Shown here one piece after another: positions 16,618 through 24,791 of a stretch of DNA of 27,330 nucleotides (position 1 is its first letter; each line of letters opens with the position of its first letter). The DNA is from CAYTLW01 sp964438735. GTDB taxonomy: Bacteria; Myxococcota_A; UBA9042. The stretch is from assembly GCA_964438735.1 (NCBI GenBank), contig CAYTLW010000104.1, positions 1 to 27,330 on the forward strand, written 5' to 3'. The notes beneath the pieces were generated by a model. It had not been told where the DNA came from. It saw only the letters and a list, made by a program, of their open reading frames with translations, and made no database searches. A program made the position numbers and the translations under genes.

Positions 16618-19515
16618 TCAGTCCCCGACCACGGGCTCGGGTGGCGCCGGCAGCAACAGTCCGGACTCCACGCTGAGGTTCTGGTCGTTGCCGTGCACCA
16701 GGCTGGTGGCGAAAGCAACGTCGGCCTTGTTCTGCCTGGCGATGCCGATCCAGGACTTCGTCACCATGGATGTGTCGACCGTCGATGCGCCAGCGCCGTC
16801 GACCAGGATGGCGACCCGCGTGTGTCCGGCGATGACCGACTGCTCGACCGCCACCCGGGACCCGGCGAAGGCGGTGATGCCATCGGCGATCTCAAATGGT
16901 TCGCCTGTGACGCCCCCTCGGCCCCGGGGCTTGACCTTGTTGCCCAGTGTGGCGGTGATGACCGAGCCAGATACGTTGGCCGGCGTGTTGTTGAAGAGCA
17001 GGGCCGACGCCTGGTTGTCGTGCAGACGGCAGGACAGGGCGACGACCGCTTCCTTGGCCTGCTGCACGTAAGCGCCAAAACCACCGCCGTGCAATTGCGA
17101 GCCGCGGGTACCGTCGATCCCGGTACCGGCCAGACGAACCTGCACGTTGGTGCCGTCCGCGGCCAGGATGCCCGCGAGTCGATTGTCGGTCAGGCGGCTG
17201 CCCCGCATGGCGACCGACGAGGCGCCGGTCATGTGCAGTCCGGCCCCGCCACGTTTGTCCGATTGGCGGGCACGCACGCCATCGACCAGCAGTCCGGTGG
17301 CGTCCAGATGTGCCCCATCGGCCAGGTCGATACCCGCGGTGTAGCCACCGTGAATGCGCACGCCGTGCACCATGCTGGTGGCCTGCTCCAGGATGGCCAG
17401 CCCGGTACCCTGCCGGCCCTTGCCATCGGGCGCCATGGCGTCGATGAGCACCGCCACCAGGTGCATGTGGCCTTTCGCTTGGGCGGTGGCGCCCACGCCC
17501 TCCACGTTCGTCAGGCGGGCGTACGCCACGTCCAGGCTGGCCCCCCCGCTGGTGATCAGCCCGACGCCACTTCGTGGCTCGACGGCGGGCTGCACCGGAT
17601 CATCTATTTGCAATGCCGCCATCCCGTCGACCAGCACGTCGCTCAATTGCACCTTTGTGCCAGCTCCGTCGGCAAAGAAGCCGATGCCGCCGTGCAGGTC
17701 GCTGATTCGGACCGAGCGCAGGCTGGCCGAAGCACCGAAAGCGATCTCGATGCCCTTGGGCAAGCCGGTCTGTTTACCGGCCATGGCGTGGCCCTCGCTG
17801 ATGAGCCCCGAGCCGTTGATGGCGGTATCGGCGTGATGCGCCACCAGGCCGCCACCCTGGACGCTGGCGACGCGCACGCCGTGCAGCTCCACAATGGCGC
17901 CTGTGCGCGCGCCGATGCCGGCGCCGCCGAAATGTGGCGCCGCGTCCAAGGGCACTTCGTCTACCGTCAGGCCGAGCAACTTCACCGTGGTCTTGGGGCC
18001 AATGGCGTACACTCCGTACATCCAGGACTCCGCGATGGCGCAGCTTCGGCAGGTCAGCGTCGCGCCCTTGTCGGCGCGAAGACCCGGCGCGGCCAGGCCG
18101 GGTGCCGTGGTTGTACGTTGGATCCGGATGCCAGTGGCCACCACAGCCGCCTTGTCGCCGCTGACCCACACGCCCCGCCGCTTGACCCGGTCGATGTGCA
18201 CGTCTTCGAGCAGCGCCTCCGCATCCTGGATTCGCACCGCGACCCCCGACTCCTTGCCAGACGGATTGGCAGCCGGCGGCTGTACATCCTGCAGCACAGC
18301 CCTGAGGAGCCTGACCTCCGCCCCCGTAGACGCCGCGACCGCGTTGCCCTGCACGAGCCGCACCTCGAGCTCTTCCAGCAGCGCCCGCGCGCCTTTGACG
18401 GCCACGCCATCCCGTACGCCGCTGATGGACAGCCCGGCAAGGGTGGTCGTGTCCTTGGACGACGTGGACGTGATCGTGATGGTCGCCAACTGCTCCGGGT
18501 CGGTGGAGCGCACGACAACCTGCGCGGCGCAGGTGCCGAGGACCTTCAACGGGTGGTCGATCACCACGTTCTCAACGTAGCTGCCGGCCGCCACCGCGAT
18601 CGTGTCGCCCGCCTTGCTCGCCGCCACCGCTGCGCTGATGTGTCTGAAGGGCGCCTTGGCGCTGCCGTCGCCACCGTCATTGGCCGATGCATCGACATGC
18701 AATGCCGTCGGACCCACCCCGGTCGGCCACTTGGAGGTCGGGCACGCGGCGGACGCGGGCCGGCAGCCAAAACGCTCTCCATCACTGTGCACGGGATCGA
18801 TGACGAATGCCTGAGGACAGGTCCACGTCACCCCCACCGGCAGGCAGGTCGTCTGGTCGGCCGGATCGCTCATATGGCCCTTCTTGCAGGCGGCCTCGCC
18901 CGATTGACACAGGCGGGGCGCGCCGGTCTTGTTGTCCCTGCAGAATCCCGTCTCGTGAACCGGCGGCAGCTTGTTCAGCGGCGGCACGCCGGGCGGCGCC
19001 ACCACCGGCGGAATCTGTTCGTCCGCGCCCGTCAATTGCCGCTCCAAATCCGCCCCCGCTCCGATGCAATTCTTGCTACTCGGGTCGGGCCAGGAGCCAG
19101 CAGGGCACCCCGCTCCAGCGGCGACTTCGTCGTCGGTACATCGTCGCCCGCGCGGTGCGCAAGCAGGGCTCTGGCCGGCTGTGCCGCTGCAGAGTTCGCC
19201 CTTCGCGTCGCGGTATTCCAGGCACCACAGAGGCACACAGGCCGTCGCATCGGTCAGCACCGACGAACGGCATTCCGCCGGACCGATGGGCACACACTGG
19301 CCGGTGGCCACGTCTGCGAACATGCCCGTGCCGCAGCAGCTGCCGCCGGCCATCTGCTGCACGGAGAGGCAGTTGGGCTCATCGCCCGCGTCGGGCGCAG
19401 GGGCCGAGCCTTCATTCGAAGGCGCGGGATCGCCGGGCCCGCACGCTGCGCCCATCAGCAGCGCGCAGAGGCAAGCAATCGAAGAACCGCGCAGCGATGT
19501 TGAATCCGCCCCCAC
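16618..19515 (-). CDS. Parallel beta-helix surface lipoprotein (DUF1565/pectin-lyase-like)
   Basis: A 965-aa protein using GTG at 19515 as start; GGGGAGGG lies 9 bases upstream. An ATG at 19572 in the same frame would overlap the upstream gene and spoil the signal. The signal sequence SSIACLCALLMGAAC gives a lipid-anchor Cys25. Residues 49-265 are Cys-rich (CLSVQQMAGGSCCGTGMF, CPAGSWPDPSSKNC). From about residue 270, ALHVDASANDGGDGSAKAPF followed by ISAAVAASKAGDTIAVAAGSY is the classic opening of a DUF1565-type right-handed beta-helix. About 600 residues of short beta-strand turns rich in V, G, I and D follow. Family knowledge: these are exported and often bind or cleave polysaccharides; no catalytic residues could be assigned here. 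It lies 22 bases after the RCC1 lipoprotein stop, so the two form an operon. The 76-aa lipoprotein at 21841 shares its first Cys module. Confidence 0.88.
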   Translation of the reverse strand: MGADSTSLRGSSIACLCALLMGAACGPGDPAPSNEGSAPAPDAGDEPNCLSVQQMAGGSCCGTGMFADVATGQCVPIGPAECRSSVLTDATACVPLWCLEYRDAKGELCSGTAGQSPACAPRGRRCTDDEVAAGAGCPAGSWPDPSSKNCIGAGADLERQLTGADEQIPPVVAPPGVPPLNKLPPVHETGFCRDNKTGAPRLCQSGEAACKKGHMSDPADQTTCLPVGVTWTCPQAFVIDPVHSDGERFGCRPASAACPTSKWPTGVGPTALHVDASANDGGDGSAKAPFRHISAAVAASKAGDTIAVAAGSYVENVVIDHPLKVLGTCAAQVVVRSTDPEQLATITITSTSSKDTTTLAGLSISGVRDGVAVKGARALLEELEVRLVQGNAVAASTGAEVRLLRAVLQDVQPPAANPSGKESGVAVRIQDAEALLEDVHIDRVKRRGVWVSGDKAAVVATGIRIQRTTTAPGLAAPGLRADKGATLTCRSCAIAESWMYGVYAIGPKTTVKLLGLTVDEVPLDAAPHFGGAGIGARTGAIVELHGVRVASVQGGGLVAHHADTAINGSGLISEGHAMAGKQTGLPKGIEIAFGASASLRSVRISDLHGGIGFFADGAGTKVQLSDVLVDGMAALQIDDPVQPAVEPRSGVGLITSGGASLDVAYARLTNVEGVGATAQAKGHMHLVAVLIDAMAPDGKGRQGTGLAILEQATSMVHGVRIHGGYTAGIDLADGAHLDATGLLVDGVRARQSDKRGGAGLHMTGASSVAMRGSRLTDNRLAGILAADGTNVQVRLAGTGIDGTRGSQLHGGGFGAYVQQAKEAVVALSCRLHDNQASALLFNNTPANVSGSVITATLGNKVKPRGRGGVTGEPFEIADGITAFAGSRVAVEQSVIAGHTRVAILVDGAGASTVDTSMVTKSWIGIARQNKADVAFATSLVHGNDQNLSVESGLLLPAPPEPVVGD

Positions 19516-19524
19516 GCTCGCCAA

Positions 19525-19532
19525 CCCTCCCC
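19525..19532 (-). promoter_or_regulatory. Ribosome binding site that fixes a GTG start
   Basis: GGGGAGGG on the minus strand lies 9 bases before the GTG at 19515. It decides the start of the beta-helix lipoprotein against the upstream in-frame ATG at 19572, which has no comparable site and overlaps the preceding gene. Confidence 0.7.
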
Positions 19533-19537
19533 GCAAG

Positions 19538-21676
19538 CTAGAGCCCGAGCACGCGAACCGGCGACGCTTCATACGGTGGCATGTGGCCGATCTGGCCGAC
19601 CGTATTGGAACCCCAACACTTCACATTGTCGCCCGCCTGCAGCACGCAGTTATGCGTATCGCCGCTCACGAGCACCTTGGCGCCTTGGATGCCTGCCACG
19701 TAGGTCGGCGTGTTCACCGAGCTGAGGCTGCCGTTGCCCACCTCGCCGTTGGAATTGTCTCCCCAGCACGCCACCTTGCCCCCGGCTTCCAGCACACAGG
19801 TGTGCCACAAACCCAGCCCGACGCCCACGGCCTTGCCCAGTCCCGTCACGCGAACGGGACCTTCCGCCCCGGGGCCGGGCCCGGCGGCCGTTCCAGGCCA
19901 ACACCACACCTCTCCCGCCGTGGTGACCAGGCAGGCCTGCTGCTGCGTGGCGGCGATGGCGACGACCGACGGAAACGCGGTCACCTTGGCGGCGATCCAG
20001 CTGGTCGGTGGGCCACCTGCCGTCATTCCCCAGCCCCATAGCGTCCCGTCCGCGGTCAGCGCGAAGCTCGTCGAACTACCCAGCGCCAACGCCACCGCGC
20101 CCGTCACCGATGGCACCTCGCTCGGCGTGTGCAGGTCGTAGGCCGAGCCCGGCTCGACACCGAGCTGTCCATGGCCATTGGATCCCCAGCACCACACCTT
20201 GCCGGCCGCGGTGGCCGCGCAGGTATGTTCGCGCCCCGTGGCCACCACGACCATGGCAGGCAGCCCTTGGACGGCCTGAGGTGTCTGAACATAAGACGTC
20301 TTCTTGTCCACGCCCAACTGGCCGCGGTCATTCCGTCCCTGGCACCACACGCCCCCTTTTGCGTCGACGTGGCAATGGTGCATGGAGCCCCGGGCGACCG
20401 ACTGGGCGCCATCGAGGTGGGCGAGAGACTTCGGGACCAGGTCGCCGCTGCCCCAACACCACCACTGCTTCGAGCCGGTTGTGCGGACACAGTTGCCCGT
20501 GCCGCCACCCACCAGCTCTGCGACTGCCGTAGGTGTCTTGGCCTGCGCCGGAGAGGGTTGTGGCGCGCGGGGCGTCAATCCGTGACCCAACTCGCCGTGG
20601 TCGCTTGCGCCCCAGCACCACACGCCGCCGTTCTTGACCCGGGCGCAGGCGAAATTCCACCCCACTGCGACCTGGATTGCGGGCGCCAGCCCCGCGACCT
20701 TGACCGGCTTGTAGGATCCCTCCGTTGCCAGTCCGTCACCCAGGATGCCATCGCGCGTCTTGCCCCAGCACCAGACCTCGCCGCCCGCGAGCAGCGCGCA
20801 GCTGTGGTCGGCGGTGCAACTTACAGTCTTTGCACCGATGACCCCTGGCACCTGGACAGGTTTGGTCTGTTGCTTCAGCGGCGCGCTGCCGAGCTGGCCA
20901 GCGTCGTTGCTGCCCCAACAGGAGACCTTGCCTTCGTCGTCGTGCACGGCGCACGTGGTCCGGTAGCCGACGCAAACGTCGGTCGCGCCGGTCAGCCCGC
21001 TGATCTCCACTGGAATGGGGTCGAAGCTTCGCGAACCATCCCAACCCAGGATGTCGATCCCCCAGCAGGCCACCTTGCCCGCGTCGGTCACGGCGCACGC
21101 GTGATTGGAGCTGGTCGCCAATCGCGTCACGTTGGCAAGGGACTTCACGGCCTCAAGATTGCCGGCCAAACCGCTGATGCCCGAGCCGTACGCCGCGTAG
21201 GGCCGCCAGCAGTGCACTTCGCCTGCCGATGAGATGCCGCACCTGGCGCCAAAACGACCCGCGTCGGTCATGACCTCCACCACAGAGTGCTCTTGCAGTC
21301 CGAGCTTGCCGTCTGGATCCAGGCGATGTCGCACCCGGCGACCAAAACACGAGATGGCGCCCGATCCGTTGCGTGCGCAGCCGAATCCGGAATCGCCGGC
21401 CAGGCCGGTCACCTTGGCCAGGCCGGCAAGCGGGGTGGCCGTGGCGGCATACTTCGCCGAGGCGTATCCATCGGCGCCGTCTGGATGACTGCCCCAGCAG
21501 CGCACGGATCCATCGGCGACGCTGGAGCATCCTCCCCAATGGCCGGCGGAGAGCGGAACCTTGCTCCAATCATCGACCTGGGGCGGGGATGGCTCGGTTT
21601 CGCAACCGCTGAATGCGCAGGCACACAACAGGATGGCGCCTGCAGCCCACAACCACTGCGCACGATAGATTGACAT
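19538..21676 (-). CDS. RCC1-repeat surface lipoprotein with fourteen blades
   Basis: A 712-aa protein. The start at 21676 (MSIYRAQWLWAAGAILLC) was chosen because it opens a lipoprotein signal ending AFSGC (Cys25); the frame is open further upstream but that part is not protein-like. Nearly all of the mature protein is RCC1 repeat: fourteen units of about 45-55 residues with the core HxCA...G.V.CWG...G.LG. Fourteen equals two seven-bladed propellers. Thirteen units carry a Cys pair; the unit TSFALTADGTLWGWG lacks both. The C-terminus SPVRVLGL is nearly the same as the end of the giant lipoprotein (TPVRALGF), so the two are paralogous there. RCC1 was first known in eukaryotic Ran exchange factors; extracellular bacterial versions are thought to bind ligands. 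The next gene downstream is the beta-helix lipoprotein. Confidence 0.9.
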   Translation of the reverse strand: MSIYRAQWLWAAGAILLCACAFSGCETEPSPPQVDDWSKVPLSAGHWGGCSSVADGSVRCWGSHPDGADGYASAKYAATATPLAGLAKVTGLAGDSGFGCARNGSGAISCFGRRVRHRLDPDGKLGLQEHSVVEVMTDAGRFGARCGISSAGEVHCWRPYAAYGSGISGLAGNLEAVKSLANVTRLATSSNHACAVTDAGKVACWGIDILGWDGSRSFDPIPVEISGLTGATDVCVGYRTTCAVHDDEGKVSCWGSNDAGQLGSAPLKQQTKPVQVPGVIGAKTVSCTADHSCALLAGGEVWCWGKTRDGILGDGLATEGSYKPVKVAGLAPAIQVAVGWNFACARVKNGGVWCWGASDHGELGHGLTPRAPQPSPAQAKTPTAVAELVGGGTGNCVRTTGSKQWWCWGSGDLVPKSLAHLDGAQSVARGSMHHCHVDAKGGVWCQGRNDRGQLGVDKKTSYVQTPQAVQGLPAMVVVATGREHTCAATAAGKVWCWGSNGHGQLGVEPGSAYDLHTPSEVPSVTGAVALALGSSTSFALTADGTLWGWGMTAGGPPTSWIAAKVTAFPSVVAIAATQQQACLVTTAGEVWCWPGTAAGPGPGAEGPVRVTGLGKAVGVGLGLWHTCVLEAGGKVACWGDNSNGEVGNGSLSSVNTPTYVAGIQGAKVLVSGDTHNCVLQAGDNVKCWGSNTVGQIGHMPPYEASPVRVLGL

Positions 21677-21764
21677 ATGCGGGCCCCCGACGTCGCAACG
21701 TGAAGGCCAACCTAAACAGATTGATGGCGAACAGCCAATACATGTCGTTGCGGTACCGGCAGAG

Positions 21765-21792
21765 AATAGACGGCACCCGAATGCTGGAACCC
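21765..21792 (+). repeat. Short direct repeat, copy 1 (upstream of the 76-aa lipoprotein)
   Basis: Core AGACGGCACCCGAATG, identical over 16 bases to copy 2 and related to copies 3 and 4. It lies about 50 bases before the small lipoprotein start. Confidence 0.75.
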
Positions 21793-21840
21793 AAATCGGC
21801 TTGAAACGGGTAGGATGGGGGCGCAACCCAGGAGCCGCAG

Positions 21841-22071
21841 ATGACGCTTCAACCGCTGTCGGTCGGAGTCCTCGCCTTGATGATGCCGATCTCGCTGGCC
21901 TGCAATCGTTCCGGCGAAGACGCCGTGCAGGTCGACGCAGATGCGGCCGACCAGGTCGCCGAGATCCCATGCCCGCCATCGCAGCGGACCACCGATGGCA
22001 CCTGCTGTCCGGTCGGACGATTCTACCGCTCGGAAACGGCCACTTGCGAGTCCGTTGGCCCCGTCAACTGA
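21841..22071 (+). CDS. Small (76-aa) lipoprotein, probably the stump of a larger Cys-rich lipoprotein
   Basis: AGGAG lies six bases before the ATG, supporting a real gene. The protein begins with a hydrophobic signal (LALMMPISLAC, Cys21) followed by an acidic linker (EDAVQVDADAADQ) and one Cys module, CPPSQRTTDGTCCPVGRF then SETATCESVGP. That module has the same Cys spacing (C-x10-CC-x12-C-x3-GP) as residues 49-79 of the beta-helix lipoprotein at 16618-19515. The 76-aa protein stops right after it, and repeat copy 2 follows 9 bases later. So it is either a compact lipoprotein or the remaining 5' end of a gene whose body was lost at the repeat. Function unknown. Confidence 0.65.
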   Translation: MTLQPLSVGVLALMMPISLACNRSGEDAVQVDADAADQVAEIPCPPSQRTTDGTCCPVGRFYRSETATCESVGPVN

Positions 22072-22080
22072 GTGGCGTGG

Positions 22081-22114
22081 AGACGGCACCCGAATGTTAA
22101 AACCGCGACACTGC
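22081..22114 (+). repeat. Short direct repeat, copy 2 (downstream of the 76-aa lipoprotein)
   Basis: Begins AGACGGCACCCGAATG as in copy 1, then continues with AAACCGCGACACTGC, which copy 4 also has with small changes (27 of 34 positions shared between copies 2 and 4). Confidence 0.75.
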
Positions 22115-22146
22115 CCACAATTAGAGGGCACCCGATTGCGGAGACC
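22115..22146 (+). repeat. Short direct repeat, copy 3 (upstream of the Kazal lipoprotein)
   Basis: Contains TAGAGGGCACCCGATTGCGG, identical to copy 4; the match extends leftwards as CCAC plus three bases with two mismatches. It starts where copy 2 ends. Confidence 0.75.
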
Positions 22147-22227
22147 CCACATAAATCCACCAGATACGCGGCCGAGGAGACGTTATGCTGGGCCGCCAGC
22201 CGCGGTCTGCTGGCGGGAGAACAAGGC

Positions 22228-23478
22228 ATGAATCATCATTCGACATCACCCTTGACCGCCGCGCGGGCCACCGTGGCCGCCCTTTGTGGGGCGCTGGCGC
22301 TGGTCGCCTCAGGTTGCGCTGGAACGGTGGGTGTGGCCGCCGGCGAACCGGCGACAGACGCCACGGATAGCACGACGGCGAGCGACGCCGCCGGCGCGGC
22401 CGACGTCGCCATCGACCCGGGCGATGCCGGCGATCCTGGCGGCCAGGACGCGGCCGCGGGGGCCAAAGACGGCGGCGTGAAGGATGGCGGAGCCGCGGAT
22501 GGCGGGGCGACGGATGGCGGCGCGATGGATAGCGGCGCTGGCGAAGACGTCGGTGCAGTAAAGGACGTCGAGGCGAACGACGCCGCAGTCAACGACGCCG
22601 CAGTCAACGACGCCGCAGTCAATGACGCGGCAGTGGAAGACGCCGCAGCCATGGACGCGGATTCGAGCGAGGATGCCGCAATCAAGTCCTGCCTGGTGGG
22701 CGGCATGGGGCCCGCCAAGCCCTGCCCCGAGGCCGGCTGGTTCTGCAAGATCCCCGCGGGCCTCTGCATGGGCGCGGGCGTTTGTGTCAAGCAACCCACG
22801 GACTGCGATGGGCAATACGCTCCGGTCTGCGGCTGCGACGGCAAGACCTATGGCAACGCCTGTGGGGCCGATTCGGCGGGCGTCGCGATCAAGAGCAAGG
22901 GCGCGTGCGCCAAACCGCCTGCGCCCGGCTGCTGCAACGTCGACAAGGACTGCAACGCGGAGCAGGTCTGCTTCGCGGGCCCGTTCAACGCCTTCAAGTG
23001 CATGAACACCAAGGCCCTGCCCGCCGGCAAATGCTGGACCGATGCCCAGTGCGACGGCGGCAAGTGCACCGGCGCCATGGCTTGCGGCTGCAAGGCACTC
23101 TGCAAGGCCATGGACAAGCCCGGCACCTGTGAAAAAGCCAACCTCTGCCTGACCGTCAAGTGTGGCAAGCCCCCTCCGTGCATGACCAACACCTGCGATC
23201 CGGCGACCGGCAAATGCGTGCTCAAGCCCATCGCCGGCTGTGCGAAGACATGCAGCATGGGCATGGGCGCGCCCACCATCGACTGCGGCGTGGGCGGCTA
23301 CTGCAAGCTCAAGGTGCAGTGGGGTTGCGTCGGCTTGGGCAGCTGCGCCAAGAAGCCCGATGCCTGCGGCGGCGTGGTGCAGCCCGTCTGCGGCTGCGAC
23401 GGCAAAACCTACAGCAACGCCTGCATGGCCGCGGTGGCTGGCAAGAACGCCAAGTCCAACGGTGCTTGCGGGGGCTGA
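22228..23478 (+). CDS. Surface lipoprotein with two Kazal-type protease-inhibitor domains
   Basis: A 416-aa protein. The start at 22228 (MNHHSTSPLTAARATV) has GGGAGA about 8 bases upstream; the frame is open further upstream only through the repeat region. The lipobox is VASGC (Cys30). Residues 31 to about 150 form an Ala/Asp/Gly-rich linker that includes a five-fold VNDAA repeat. Two Kazal domains are clear: residues 193-227 with PVCGCDGKTYGNAC, and 380-414 with PVCGCDGKTYSNAC at the very end. Between them is a Cys-rich stretch (CCNVDKDCNAEQVCF, CDGGKCTGAMACGCKALC). Kazal domains inhibit serine proteases, so a surface role in blocking foreign or own proteases is likely; Kazal-like (follistatin-type) units can also be purely structural. 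The gene is bracketed by repeat copies 3 and 4. Confidence 0.9.
   Translation: MNHHSTSPLTAARATVAALCGALALVASGCAGTVGVAAGEPATDATDSTTASDAAGAADVAIDPGDAGDPGGQDAAAGAKDGGVKDGGAADGGATDGGAMDSGAGEDVGAVKDVEANDAAVNDAAVNDAAVNDAAVEDAAAMDADSSEDAAIKSCLVGGMGPAKPCPEAGWFCKIPAGLCMGAGVCVKQPTDCDGQYAPVCGCDGKTYGNACGADSAGVAIKSKGACAKPPAPGCCNVDKDCNAEQVCFAGPFNAFKCMNTKALPAGKCWTDAQCDGGKCTGAMACGCKALCKAMDKPGTCEKANLCLTVKCGKPPPCMTNTCDPATGKCVLKPIAGCAKTCSMGMGAPTIDCGVGGYCKLKVQWGCVGLGSCAKKPDACGGVVQPVCGCDGKTYSNACMAAVAGKNAKSNGACGG
22576..22650 (+). repeat. 15-bp in-gene tandem repeat (five units)
   Basis: AACGACGCCGCAGTC occurs three times exactly, followed by two diverged units, all in frame and encoding NDAAV in the linker of the Kazal lipoprotein. 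Copy-number change would only alter linker length. Confidence 0.9.
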
Positions 23479-23496
23479 ATACGCGGCGAGGGTAAT

Positions 23497-23538
23497 CCAC
23501 GAATAGAGGGCACCCGATTGCGGAAACCGAGATACTGC
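23497..23538 (+). repeat. Short direct repeat, copy 4 (downstream of the Kazal lipoprotein)
   Basis: Contains TAGAGGGCACCCGATTGCGG as in copy 3, followed by AAACCGAGATACTGC, matching the right part of copy 2. It lies 18 bases after the Kazal lipoprotein stop. Confidence 0.75.
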
Positions 23539-23561
23539 GAGCCGATCGCGACGGCGGCGGC

Positions 23562-24739
23562 CTACGCGAGCCACTCCCCGAGCCCGCTGAGCAGCTCGGC
23601 CCAGGGCAGCACCGCCACACCGTGCAGCGTTGACCGCCGCGGTGCCGTGCAGGCCACCACCAGCGGCACGTCCGGCCAGCCCTTGGCGAAGCTGCGCAGG
23701 CCCGACAGGTCGGCGCCCGAGATGTGGTCCCGACACTTCAACTCGATGGCTACGCGCAGTCGCCCATGTTGTTCGATCAACAGGTCGACCTCGGCGCCGT
23801 GATTGGTCCGCCAGAAGTACGCGCGCGCTTCCGGGAACTCATAGTCCAGCAGGCGCAGGATCTCCGACACGAGCCAGCGCTCGAAGAGCCGGCCACGATT
23901 CGCTGGAGTCAGCGCCGCACCGAGGCGCGCACGCAGCGCGTTGCCGACCCCTGTGTCGAAGAGGTAGAGCTTGGGGTGGCGGACCGGGCGCGACCGGATG
24001 CCACGGGTCCAGGGTTCGAGACGGAAGGCCACGAGGGTGTCCACCAGCACCTGCACGTACTCCTGCACGGTCCGGGAGGCGACCGCCGCATCGCGGGCGA
24101 TGGCAGAGACGTTGAGCAGTTCACCATCCTGGGCTGCCACAACGTCCAGGAAGCGCGCAAAGCCGCCCAGGTTGCGGACCAACGCTTCGGCCTGGATCTC
24201 CTCGCGGAGGTACGTGTCTGCGTAGCTGCGCAGCAGATCGGTCGCCTGCGTGTCGTCCAGGTGCAGCAGCGGCGGCAACGTGCCCAGGCGGAGCGCGCGT
24301 TCCAGGTCGAAAGCCGGGCCCATCTCCGCGGCGGTCAGGGGATGCAGCCGGCGCGTGATCGCCCGGCCGGCGAGCAGATTGGCCTGCCCCCGGCGGAGCT
24401 TTCTGGCGCTGCTGCCGGTCATCCAGAAGCGTGCGCCGGTCTCTTCGATGAGACCGTGCACGGCGTCGAGCAGGTCGGGCTCTTCTGTACCTCGTCGATG
24501 AACACCAGCGCCTCACGGCCGGCGGCCAGGTGAGCTCGCACATCGCCTCGGAGCGCGTCGGGCTGGCGCAGGTAACGGAGCCACTCATCGCGCCGCAGCA
24601 GGTCGATGACCAGCGCGCCCTCGGGCAGTCGATCGCGGAGCAACGTCGTCTTGCCGGTCTGGCGCGCGCCGAAGAGCAGCACCGAGCCTCGCTCTGGAAT
24701 CGCGCAGCTTCGCTCCAGGAGGGCTGTTTTGGAGATCAT
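23562..24739 (-). pseudogene. AAA-family ATPase with DUF4143 domain, broken by a one-base frameshift
   Basis: Corrected length is about 392 aa, typical of the AAA_14/DUF4143 family. The start at 24739 (MISKTALLERSCAI) opens an ATPase domain with Walker A FGARQTGKTTLL and Walker B ALVFIDEVQ. Right after IDEVQKSP the frame is lost, and the family sequence resumes one frame over as AVHGLIEETGARFWMTGSSARKLRRG. Inserting one C in the run at 24477-24479 (coding strand CCC to CCCC) restores EVQKSPDLLDAVHGLIEETG. The C-terminal DUF4143 part has LYLFDTGVGNALR and GAEVDLLIEQ followed by VAIELKC, a PD-(D/E)xK nuclease-like core. Family function is poorly known; members are widespread in mobile and accessory regions. 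No ribosome binding site is obvious. If the base is a sequencing error, the gene is intact. Confidence 0.85.
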
Positions 24740-24791
24740 GTAGCGAGATTGTACGGTATTCTCGCGTCGTCTGCAGGGCGCCCGCCGGCCA

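Noticed and set aside
16579..19503. A 974-aa plus-strand open frame opposite the beta-helix lipoprotein.
   Set aside because: Same GC-driven antisense artefact; no start signal, and composition rich in Arg/His/Ala/Gly without recognisable motifs.
22081..22146. Two close copies of a short repeat that could be read as a mini CRISPR.
   Set aside because: Only two adjacent, non-identical copies with no spacer of typical size and no cas genes.
22309..23736. A 475-aa minus-strand open frame across the Kazal lipoprotein gene.
   Set aside because: It lies opposite a protein with a lipobox and two clear Kazal domains, and it runs through repeat copy 4.
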